A stretch of 64,000 nt of DNA, from assembly GCA_921293015.1 (NCBI GenBank), contig OV121091.1, positions 11,747,755-11,811,754 on the forward strand. Reading direction: 5' to 3'. A program made the translations under genes and the position numbers. Each line of letters begins with the position of its first letter. Position 1 is the first letter of the stretch. Below, piece by piece: positions 13,918-25,800 of the stretch. Under the pieces are notes generated by a model that saw nothing but the letters and a program-made list of their open reading frames with translations, ran no database searches and had not been told where the DNA came from. This stretch comes from Phorcus lineatus. Taxonomy: Eukaryota > Mollusca > Gastropoda > Trochida > Trochidae.

Positions 13918-15542
13918 CTATTTATTCAGCGTGCTCTTGATGGCCGTGTAACCTTTAGCACGACAGCCCCTGAATATGTTAACCAACTTCACTACGAGAA
14001 AGACCCCGGCAACTCCAAGCAGAACAGCAGAGAAGATGGAATTTGTATCAGTCGGGTTCCAGTTCTTGCCGATGATTCCGACCAGAGCGATGACAATGAC
14101 GATGTAGGGGGTGAAGATGAACTGAGAGAACTTATTCAAAATGGAAAGGTCAAGGACGACGAAAGCGACCAACTCGACCGAAAGGAGAGACAGGACAACG
14201 GTCGAAGCTGTGGACACCTCAAGAGGACTCGCTAGCTTGTACGCAAGGACGGAGCCGAAGTTGAGGAGGGTTGCTACTGATACCCAGGCTGCGTACATGG
14301 CTAGTCCATTTTGAACCCCATACTGCATCCATTTGATCTCGGCCTGGCGTCCTTGGTTCTCCAAGGTATATGTGTTGTCGTATAGAAACTTATAGGAAAT
14401 TCCAATGCAGATGTAGAGCGTGACGGCTGTTAAGAGGAGAATTCCAGCCGCTACTGAAATATACAGACGGTCCCAGACGACAAGCCAGACAGCATTTGTT
14501 ACCAAGTTGAGGATGTAGACGATGAAGAACCCAAGCGGAAGTAGGGCGGGGCTGTTGTATGCCGGTCCGTATTGAGTCGACCGGCAGATGGAAACGAGGC
14601 TGTATATTATCCACAGAACCTGCCAGGCGTAGATGACCCCCCAGATTGCGAATGTAGCGCCAGCTGGCGTTACATCTAGTTCAAACATGGCCGACACATT
14701 GCCAGTTCCGTGGATAAACAAACCTGAAACGTCCATAAAATCAATATTTAAAACGAATTTTTAATTGCCTTAAATAATGCGAAAGGTAAATTTGTCAGAC
14801 CGGTCTGAAAAAACCTTGGAGCAGGTATTAACACCTTGAAATGTCGCCATTTAAATGTCGACTTGTCATTTTTAACTATGGTTTTTTAAATTTACGAGAT
14901 AATGACGAAGTTGGAAATTGAAAAGAAAAGTGCGATTCAGGAAGTAATTGAGATATAGAAAAAGCATCAGTGTGAACTTAATAGGGTTATAAATTCACAA
15001 CAAAATCAATCTCATTCAAATGAAATCTCAAATACTTCACTACGTTACGCGTGTAGCAATTTTAGACCTTATTTTAATGTGATTGCAACGAAATAGTTAT
15101 GTAAAGAATTTAATATCATAGGAAGGGGACGTCTTATTTTCTTAAAATTACGAGCTCTAATGAATAGTTAAAGTAACAACTTCAGAAATAAATTTAAATG
15201 ATTGAGTTTGGCAACTCTTTTCTATGTACTAGGAGCTTTATATTGCAATTAAAAGATGCATTTCTTTTCATTAAAGTTTATAATTATGTACATTGCAAAA
15301 TACATTTAAAAACTTTCAATTTAAAGCGAGAAGTTTTGTTAAGAAAAGTGTCTAAAACAGGGATTCACCCCCCTGTGGCTGTGCATCTTCCATCCAGTGT
15401 CATTACCATACTTCTTACCTCCACTTTGATCCGGGTTAGCGGACAGGTAATTGATGACTAGCAGGGCAACGAAACACACAGCGTTACAGATAATGGAGGC
15501 AGCGAGACAACAGTTTTGTCCCGCCTTCATTTTGGCTGTTTT
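13918..15542 (-). CDS. Multi-pass membrane protein, TspO/MBR-like
   Basis: Two coding exons: 15419-15530 (start ATG at 15530, donor GGAG then GTAAGA) and 13918-14723 (acceptor TTTCAG). The exon containing the start begins at 15542, after an acceptor TTTTGCAG, so the 5' UTR is spliced. The product is 305 residues: one hydrophobic segment near the N-terminus (residues about 8-28), then the signature VTPAGATFAIWGVIYAWQ (residues about 54-71) typical of TspO/MBR-related proteins, followed by about six further hydrophobic segments. Classical TspO proteins have about 160-180 residues and five helices, so this is a longer relative. A transporter or ligand-binding role is inference. The polyadenylation hexamer AATAAA overlaps the stop codon (AAT AAA TAG). 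Alternative: an unrelated membrane family sharing the TPAG..WG motif. Confidence 0.85.
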
Positions 15543-18500
15543 CTGCAAAACAAGTACAAAGTATTGCTAACTACTATTTGATATGCATGTGTAATTGGTT
15601 TTTCTCTCCATACGGTCTGACTACACCCCGTATAAGCGCATGTTCTGTTACCATTTTAACAAGACAAATCCTAGACACTGACAGATCACTCATCGGCTAT
15701 CAAAATTAAAGACGACGGCGGTCATATGGAAATTAAGAATAGTTCCAAGCAGTTACGTCATAGCTCTAGCTGCTGATATCGAAAACTGTTAACAGAGGTC
15801 TTACGATTGCTTATAAGGACTAAGTCAGAACATTAGAGATTTTCTCAGACCTTTGTGTAGAGGACACCTCCCGATGGATCGATATATTTTATTTCCCTTT
15901 ATACGATCGTAGGAAAAAGTGAGTAAATTGTTTTGAAACAACAGCACGACCGGGTATACTTTCATAGAAACGGAACTCACAGAAGTGAGACCATCAATTG
16001 TTAATATATCTTTTATTATTTGCTTTTTATTCCAGCCTTAATTTAATTTTACCGTATACATGTAAAATTGTGTAAATGTATCACATAAATCGATTCCGAA
16101 TGACGCATGTATAAAAATAACCCAAATCAGATTCAGAGATTGGGAAATGTAGGCCTGGACCATTTTGCACGTTGGATGAGAACAATGGCCCATTAAAATC
16201 ATCAATTGTACCAATGTAACAAATGCTAATGGTCTGAAAATTGTGAAAATACCTAAAACGGCACATTGTCAAAGGTATCTATATCAATCCCTACAGATTA
16301 TTTGAAACATTGCCGATGTCATGTTTTTCATATCACTTCCTGTTAACAGGGTATAACACGTAATTATGATAAATGATACGGAGAGAGTGTGAGAGAAACT
16401 GCATAGGAACTAGCCTATTGGGGCTATGTATGGCAGAGGAGGATATATGTGTGTGTCAGAAACAATGAACACCCTGACTGTAACATGATGTGGCATTGTG
16501 GCAAGCTTTAATTTACTCGTGAAAACAGCATGACTTGTCATAAAGTTATAGCGAAACCATTATGATGATCAGTAATCTCCATATGTTGTGTTAAAATTTT
16601 TAGGCATAATTACTAGGAAAAAATAGCTACGTCTGTTGATTATAGGTACAATTGTTAGAGAGGGTGTGGCAATACTCGGACATGGGCAGTGCCCGGACAC
16701 GTGTAACTTAATATTGAATAATTGATTAAACAATGCATAAATTTATGATTAAAACGGATATATGGTTAAAATCCCCATTTATTTTGCCTCCCTTGGTTAA
16801 TACCAGTTCACTGGAATTCTGTCGGTAAATTTTAGGGATACCTTGTTTTAAACCTATAGTGTCCGAGTACTACCACACCCGCTCTACTAGATAGGACATG
16901 AGGACATGAAAAAAGGAGAAAATACAATATTGGAGGAGTTTTCAGTTTTCAGTTCCCCTATTATACTCCTAAATCACCTTGAATTAAACCTATTGATCAT
17001 TTTGAAAAACAATAAATTTTGTAAATCTGAATTTGTTATTAAAATAGATATAGGCCTACATCTATAGTTAGTGATAGTAAGATAATCACAAATCGACTTG
17101 CAATTTCTAAATCCATACGAACAATCAAATGATGAATGATTTCTTTGTTGAAGACACCGATTCCATAGCAAAATGTAGGCAAATATCCTTGAAAATTGAA
17201 AAGTATGACTGTTGTTGTGGCGGATAGTTACCCATGGAACACAAACTCTATCATCACCGTCTGGATCGTTTACGTAATATATAGGACGTTTCGTTGTTTA
17301 TTTGAATCGTCGACATTCAGCGAATATTAGCTCAACTATAACTCTTAAATGTTAGCTGCATTAGGCACTGGGCATTATTATCTGTGAGACCAGTGTCACA
17401 CAAAAAAGTGGGATTATATTTTGCTTGCTAAATCGCTAAAATTAAGTCGCAGCGTAGATGCTCGCACTCGCACGATCAGATCCAGAGCACGTATAAATCA
17501 TAAATGCTCAATTTCAAGTAGATAACATTAAATTCTCTTAGCAATAACCAATTTCAACCTACCTGGTTTTGAAGCTAGAAATATCAGCCGGTTAATATGT
17601 TGACGACAACTTCCTTTGTGAACCGAGTTTGTCGGCAATTCAAGCTAGACCTACTTTATCACAATGATCACGTGACGTGCACATCTATTTTAAACCTCAC
17701 GAGTACGCCTAGACTGAGAAAAGTCAGTGGTTCACAATGTTAACTTTAATCCTAAGAATTTGCGTATATTACGCACACTTGCTGAACGTTTATTAGAACC
17801 GTATTACTCTTAAACTGATACGCACATATGCACCCTATATTTCCTGGGATTTTTTTAGGACTCCTGAATTAAAACATATTGAAAATTGCTACATTTGTTT
17901 TATTAATCAAGCGAATTCTAAAAAGATCTAGATCTGTCACCTACATTTTGAATACATACACATTAGAGGCCCAGTAAATCAAATCTAATTTGGGATTTCG
18001 GATTCGTTATGTTCCTATCATTAATTAAGTAGGCCTAATTAATGCATTCATGTAAAATAAGTCCTTCATGATTGAAACGAAAATGGCAATAAAATGGTGA
18101 ATCATTTTAATTCAATCAAGCCTTGATATTGTCCTAGAGACTCTACATTTTGCAAATGCTTATTTCGTCATTACAAATATACTGAACACGAGTTATTTGG
18201 GGCCAATAAATAGGCTTTAAAAGTTGTTTGCTGGCGGGACATTTAGACAGTCTATCCCGAAACCCTGGTCACGTGACTTGTGCCTCATTTTGCATTAACG
18301 AAGATTCTAGGATTCTCGGAAATTCCAGTTTCTCAGAAATAGTCGCGGTTCCTCGAAACCCATCAGCTTACTCGCCGCTCACCAATCACAACATCGGCTA
18401 TTTTATGCCCTCTGTTCAAGAGCAGCTCAGTTCTAAAGAGAACGCACAATCTAGTGCCCTAGCTAAAGCCGATCGAAGCAGCACTCACTTTTTTTTACTC

Positions 18501-19752
18501 TCTTGAACAAGTCTGCAACTGAATCATTGACGCTAAGTACTGCGTATTAACAAGGCCACTGGGAAGTCCCTTTGCTTGTTTACGTAAGTTCATAAAGAGT
18601 ACGTCACCCTTAACTTATATAACTGACCAAAATTCATCAATTTATATAACATGTTCGATTTACTGAGATATTTTACGTTTGACATGAAACGTAAAAAAAG
18701 ACAAAATTTGAGTTTGATTCAATCATTGTAATTATATCAATAATAATTTCAAAACATAATTTTGAAACATCAATTGTTTGTCAATATCATGTAGATGACT
18801 CATGTAACATATGACATATGATTTCGTCCAATAGCATTGTGTGCTCGTTTTGAATTATAAAAGGAAGAATTTAGTCATAGCAGCAAGTTATACATAATTA
18901 ATATCTACGCAAGAAAACATTATGTCAAGATATATTAAACATCCGTAACATACAAACATACAAATATTTTCTAAATCATGAAATACGAAAATTGAAAAAT
19001 GAAACCTTAGTCATTTGCTTACATAACGCCGATATTTAACAGGGTATAGATAACATATATACATAAAGAGATAGTTAACAATCCAAACGTTTTCCACAAT
19101 GTCAAAATGTCATTAATATACATGTAAATTGTTTGGACTGTATGATGTGGCAGTTAAAGAAAGAACATTACATTCAAATAAAGTTTAGATGTATTTTCAT
19201 TTATAAAATCCTTGTATTTTTGCCGAAACCAAAATTAGTTAAAGTAGGAATTCGAAGTAAAACTCAATGTAAGTTATTGCAATTTTAAAACAATAACTCT
19301 CTCATCGAAATCAGGTCGAACCTATCACTCGCGGTTAAATCGCAGATGTGTGAAAATATCAATTAGATAAAAGTTACTAAATGATGAAATTTGTTTACTA
19401 TCAATCTCAATTAACTAAGATCGAAACTTGTTCCTCATTTCTCGCTGCAGTGGGGTTCGAGGGACTAGGTTCAATCTGATTTCAATGAGATTGGGTAAAA
19501 TCTTTACTGCAACCTGCGTGGTTACCAGGGCTCATTTTGACTTCTGAAATCTAAACATTATCACTTCGATTTTGATAATTTAGCACAACCATAAAATATG
19601 TTTGTATTTCTAAATGTTCATATGAACTGTTTTTAAGACGATAAGTGATAAAATACTAGAATCAAGACAGCTTCACATATAGTATCAAATTGAGTGGATG
19701 CTGAACATTTTTCATTGTTTAAAATATCACAAAAACGATTACAATATGTTTG
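15543..19752. other. 5' intron and upstream region of the TspO-like gene; intergenic
   Basis: No coding exon is recognisable. A good minus-strand donor (AAACCAG then GTAGGT) at 17562-17563 could end a non-coding first exon of the TspO-like gene, starting somewhere near 17640-17700. That would give a 2 kb 5' intron. Beyond it, to the 3' flank of IDUA, I see only AT-rich sequence and chance ORFs such as 18228-18506. Confidence 0.4.
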
Positions 19753-19758
19753 TTTATT
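19753..19758 (-). terminator. Polyadenylation signal of IDUA
   Basis: AATAAA on the minus strand, about 115 bp downstream of the IDUA stop codon at 19872-19874. It is the nearest canonical hexamer. Position fits, use not proven. Confidence 0.5.
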
Positions 19759-19871
19759 GATATCCCCAATGAAGTACATGTCTCTATAAATAAATAACAA
19801 TAAATCATCACTATAAATATAACGTGTGCTTTAAACACAAATATTAACGATGCCGTAGAAGATCTATGTGC

Positions 19872-22800
19872 TCAATATTTGATGACTTCACTGTAGGGCC
19901 CGGCTCTATCAAAATAATCAACAGCCCTGACACGATAGAATCCACGATCAAGCCGATCAGTCGGAATACCTGTAATAACAATTAGTTCTTAAGAAGATAT
20001 AATAAAGTGATAAGACTCATCCCCGACGTGGAACCCTATTTGCAAAGTTGAAGTGATCGGCCAATCACCACTTCACATTCAGGCGGGCAGTCAGCCGATC
20101 ACTTCACATTTAGGCGCACAGTCAGTCACTTCACATTCTGGCGGACAGTCAGCCGATCATTTCACATAAAGGGGGACAGTCAACCGATCACTGCCCATGA
20201 AGGGGGACAGTCAGCCGATCATTACACTTGGATTTTTTTTCTACCTGCCAAATTTGCTAAACATACATAAAAAATATCAAATTTTACTTGCAGATATTTT
20301 TGTTTACTTGAAATTAAATTAAATGCATTTTAAAGGATTTTCATACAAACCGGATGCTGGCTCAGGGGCGATAACTGCAGCAGTAACGATAGTTGCATCC
20401 GGGTTGACTCGTCTAAATGGTCCAGTTTCAGACGGTGAATAGTCAACCTCGTATGTTCCTATGCACCTGTGTATAGGACCACTTCAATTACACCATAATC
20501 CCTCTAAACCGACATTGCTTGGGACAAAACAAAATGACGGTTAAAAAATGTTGGATTATAGGGAGTCTATGGTATACATGTAAAGAAGACACAATTAATT
20601 GTGGCTTTCATCAGCACAAGGAGTGTGTGCAATGAAAGCTTGATTTTATGATTAACCGAAGGCAAGATATGAAAGTGTTATCTCCCTTGATTCCAGCTGG
20701 TTTCAAAGTCTCGCGAGATTCTCGCCACTTTCCCGTTCCAGCTCATGGCCAGAGGGAGAGCAGCGAGAGAGAAAAAACAAAATATCATGTAATTTCTAAA
20801 TTTATTCCCTGAGGAATACAAATCGACAGAACGCGAAAAAGGCTTCAAATCAACAGAACCCGAAAAGCTTCAGAGCAACAGGAAGCTTCAATCTTCCTCT
20901 AACCCAAGAGTCAGTAGTCACATCAGCAGTCACATATTCCTTTGGCCTTATCTGGAAATAACAGAACACATCATTACTATTCTGAATTGAGATTACCGAA
21001 GGCAATTAAATGTATATACAATCTATTAGGTATATTATGAATTGCTTAAGGGGGGGTTGGTGGGAACACTTTCATATCTTGCCTTCGGTTAATCATAAAA
21101 TCAAGCTTTCATTGCACACACTCCGTGTGCTGATGAAAGCCACAATTTCATTTCATAACCTCCGGCAAGATATTCCAGTGTTAGTTTAAAGCTAACTTTG
21201 ATAAAACTGCTGATTGGAATGAACTGCCTTTGATGGGTCGATAATAAAATTTACCAAAAGTAGATTGGTTTGACCAATTTGCTTGTTTCAGTATGTCTTG
21301 AACAGACACCCCTTGCCTCAAGGCTTTCGAGGTTGAGGCTGCTCTTGTAGAATGAGGTGTGAAATCAGTATCCACACCTGACTCTGTCAGAACCTCTCTC
21401 AACCATCTTGCCACAGAGCAAGGTTTTACTTGTGCATGTGGTTTCACAAAGCTAATGAGTAAATTATGCCGAGAAACTCCGTCAGACATTTCTCGCCATA
21501 ATCTCGTTCTTTTGAGATAAGTCTCTATGCACTGAACAACACACAAGGTTTCATCGTCAGGGAATCTGGAGAATTCCATATCTTTTCTATACTTACCAGG
21601 TTTACATGTTTTGGTTCTCTTTGTCAACTCAAAAGTGATTTTGTCAACTCTTTTAGACATAAACCTGACGTCTAGTTGCTGTATTTCTGAGGATCTACCT
21701 GCAGAGGTCAGTGCAAGCAACATTGCTAACTTTTGGGTTAGCGCTTTGTCGGACAGGTTTTCATTTTCTCCCCAATCTTTCATGGTGTTAAGCACCTGAT
21801 CTACATCCCAAGTACAATGATACTTGGGCACAGGGGGTCTTTCATTAAATATGGCTCGCATGTGTTCACATACCAGTGGTGTCTGTCCAATCTTAATGCC
21901 CCCAACCAATTCATGGTTTTTGGATATAGCTGACCTGTGAGAATTAATGGTTGGGTACCTTAAACCTTTATCATAGAGGTATGTTAGGTACTCTATGACA
22001 GTGGGAATAGGTGCTTGAATGGGATCAGCCTGCTGTGTATCACACCAGCGAACCCACTGTCCCCAGGCGCTTTTGTAAGCTGCCTGAGTTCCTGGTCTCC
22101 ATGCCTTCTCGTGAAGGTCTGCACCTCGTTTCGAAAGCTCGTTTGTTTTTGAGGGTTTCCGGATATTCTCCAAGCGGCCAGGGAGAGTGATTTTTGCTCT
22201 ATCATAGGGTGTCTCTCCCCTTGATGGGATGTCAGTAGATTCGGAGTTATTGGTAACCGGATTGGAGGAGCACTCGCCATCTCCAACAGAAGGGGGTACC
22301 AAGTTTGTGCCTGCCACAGAGGAGCTACCAACACCATCTCTCCCCCCTCTTTTTTCAATTTCGCAAGGCATCTCCCTACCAATATGAATGGTGGGAATGC
22401 ATAGAGAATCCGTAAATCTTGGCTATTTGTTTGAATATTGAAAGATTCAATTTCCAGTCGCTCGAGTCTATGTAATTCCTCGACTGCCAATCTGCTATTG
22501 TGTTCAGCGCACCTGGAAGGTGTTCTGCTGTCAAAGTGATTTGTCTGCTCTGACACCAATCCCAAATCTCCTTTGTTACCATGTTCAGCAGATGGGATTT
22601 TGTGCCCCCTCCCCTCACTATGTGCGCTATTGCGGTCTGATTGTCTATCCGCAGATGCACACATATTGACTTTCTCTCTTTGGCAAATGATTTGAGGGCA
22701 AACTGAGCTGCAAGAAGCTCCTTTACATTGATGTGGTATGTTGACTCTGTCGTACTCCACATGCCCTGAGTCACTTGACCCTAGCAAACAGCACCCCAAC

Positions 22801-25800
22801 CGGAGTTGGAGGCATCCGAGTCTGTCGTCATGTCTGGGATGGGCGATATTATTGCCCGCCCATTGCTGGTCTCTATTTGGTTCAACCACCATGAGACCTC
22901 GGCTCGAGCATTCTGATCCAGAGATACCAAACTTTCGTATGATTTGCCCTGAAGTAAGCCTCGAATCTGATTCATTTGCAAGAATCTGCATTGAATTGAT
23001 GCTGGCAGAATCGCCTGCACAGAGGACAGAAGTTTGCCTATCAATTGGGAGAGGCGTCGAACAGACACCTGCTGACATTTCATTACCTCCCTGCATTGTT
23101 GTTTGATCTGATCTATCTTTGTCATAGGGAGGTAGAACATCATTTATCTTGAGTCTATCACAAACCCAAGAAATTCTATTCTTTGGGTTGGGACAAGGTG
23201 GGATTTTTTCCAATTGATTGTGAATCCCAGACGCTGAAGGAGGTAGAGTAAGGAGACCCTGCAATTTTTTAGGCCCTCCTGAGTTGAGCTCACCAACCAA
23301 ATGTCGTCTAGGTAGATAATCAATCTCATACCTATCCGGCGTAGGAATCCCACCACTGGTTTCAACAATTTCGTAAACGTCCGTGGTGCTGTGGCAAGCC
23401 CGAAGGGGAGACATTTGAACTGAAATGTCTTCCCTTCCCACCGAAATCTCAGATACTTGTGAAATTGATTGTTCATTGGGACTGCAAAATAAGCGTCTTT
23501 GAGATCTATTTTGCACATGAAGTCCCCTTTTGTCAATAGATCCCTGATCATATACAGACCCTCCATCTTGAAGTGATGATACTTCAAATGGAAATTCAAC
23601 CTCTTGAGGTTTATCACCGGTCTGTTTCCTCCATCCTTCTTTGGGACGAGGAAGATGTGGCTCAGGAATTGGGGTCTGGATTCGTTTACTTGAGAAATCT
23701 CCCCTTTGTCTAGTAACTCCAGAATTTCCTGGTTTATTGAGTTTATTTCTGTCATAGAGAAAGAGGGCTGTAAAGGGGGTGCATCTTGTTGTGGATGTGA
23801 TATCCAATCTAACTTTTCCCCTCTCACTATCTCCAGAACAACTGGATCCTGGGTGATTTTTTCCCAGTTTTCTAGAAAAAACTGAATTCTCCCTGCTTGA
23901 GGGGCAACTGGCTGAATTGGTAGTAAATTCAGGGCTATTACTAGCTGCAGGATTTCTCCTGACAAATTTGATTCTACAAGATCCTGAACAAAGCTCATCT
24001 GATAATACCTTTTGACAAACTTGTTCTGTCCAAAGTTGCTTTTTGGGTTGGAATTGTGGCCCCCGGCGCTGAACTTTCCTCCCGAGGGCCCGCCACGAAA
24101 GGGCGGTGTCTAGGTCTTGAAGTTGCCTCCCAAAAACTGTGTTTTCTGAGGTTGGGCTTGAGTTTGAGTCGTAAACTTTGGTTTGAGGACAAATTTTGGC
24201 TTTTTACTCGGAGGTTGCAAAGCATCAATCACATCTTTAGCCTCACGACGATTTTTTCCCATCTCTTTAAGAGTTTTGCGGAAGCCATTTCCAAATAATT
24301 GGTCATCTGACTGCTCAATGGCAGCTGCATTCTTTCTGAGAATGGACTTACTCTTTTTAACATCTTTGGTAAGTTTGCTCAGAATGGCCAGTCTTCTGTT
24401 ATAATTGATTGCAATATTCACCTGACCAGTGCAACAGATAGCCTTCTCAACAAGTTGAGAGACCAAATCAAAATCAATGTCTGCACCATTTACCCTACTA
24501 TGTTCAAGTAAATTGTAAAGGGAACCTAGGGGGCCCATAACTCGCATGAGTCGGGACTGGATTGACTGAAGTCCTTTATCTGGACCTTTTTCCATACTAA
24601 TTCCCCTTTGTTCCAAAAGACTGTGAATGATACCATCCATTTCTTTGATTTGAAAAGTAGTACCTTCAGGTATTGGACAATCATCTAGAATACTGTCCTG
24701 AATGACTTTATCTTCAATGAAGATATTAAATTGCCTTTCAATATACTTGTACATTTCATCATTGAAAGTGCATTTGTTCGCATTGGTTAACATAGTCGGG
24801 TCAAAGCGACTGTGCGAAGGTGTACTGGTTGACCCCGTTGTAGAAGCAGCGTTATGATTGACCCTTCTGTCGGTCAAAAAAGATCGCCTATCAGGTTCAT
24901 CATCTGATTCCAAATCATCTACATTAACCTCCGAATCGGAACTTTGTTTTTGTTCCTCGGATTGAGATGCGATTTGGTTCGAATTCATATCGACCTTTTC
25001 GCCCACGTGTTTTTGCCCACCGTCATTTGTTTGTTGGCACGGCAAAGGGCTAGCCATCTTGTTGTTGACTTATATGCCCTTACAAAAATCAAACTAAGCA
25101 TACACAAAAAACGCTAATTTGATTAAAAACTCACCACTTGAACAGTCAAAAGCTCAAAAGTTTGAACAACGTGAGTTGCAACGACCGTCGGCCATGAGCT
25201 GAAACGGGAAAGTGGCGAGAATCTCGCGAGACTTTGAAACCAACTGGAATCAAGGGAGATAACACTGGAATATCTTGCCGGAGGTTATGAAATGAAATTC
25301 GGATCATTATACATTATTGCAGTGCCAAGTTTTCGGATAAGAGAGATGTCGGTTTTCTGTTCACTGTTTTTGTATGCTGCATAAGTAGAAAATATCCAAT
25401 AAGCACAAATAACATGACACAGTAAAGCGTTTTTAATCAATTAAATTTCATTTTGAATTACTGTGTAACTGTCATCATTATATTATATGACTAGTGTTAC
25501 ATGTATTCTATATAAACATCACCCAAGGAAGTAAATTTAACGTCATGAATTTTTTAAATAAATGAAATTAGATGAAATACGGAATCTCTCACTTAGGCAA
25601 AAGTGACATTTGCATCTATTGAAAATATGTCACTGCTAACGTTTCTTACGTGGGAAAATGAAAATTGATGTAAAACTTACTTTGTCCTTATGTTATTATC
25701 GGACCACACCAGAAGAACCTGGCTATTAGTGATTGGTATGAAGCGGAGACCGGACACCTGAATCAATAATCCTGTACTCAATATAAAAAGATAGGTCGTA

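Larger units (their letters stand above)
20597..25299 (-). mobile_element. DIRS-type tyrosine-recombinase retrotransposon in IDUA intron 13
   Basis: Order on the minus strand: inverted terminal repeat, gag, RT/RNase H, methylase-like tail, tyrosine recombinase, internal complementary region (ICR), inverted terminal repeat. The ICR at 21065-21183 is complementary to the two outermost ends joined together, the arrangement that defines DIRS1-like elements, where it templates a circular intermediate. Both ends show AATT (20597-20600 and 25296-25299), matching the AATT at the junction inside the ICR; no longer target duplication is seen, as expected for recombinase-mediated insertion. Without it the host intron would be about 0.5 kb. 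The pol frame is damaged, so this copy is not autonomous. Confidence 0.95.

Noticed and set aside
22407..23807. Upstream part of a 604-codon minus-strand frame over the DIRS RT and RNase H
   Set aside because: It is a shadow: the RT and RNase H motifs are all in the other frame. Only the last part (below 22406) has recognisable pol sequence.
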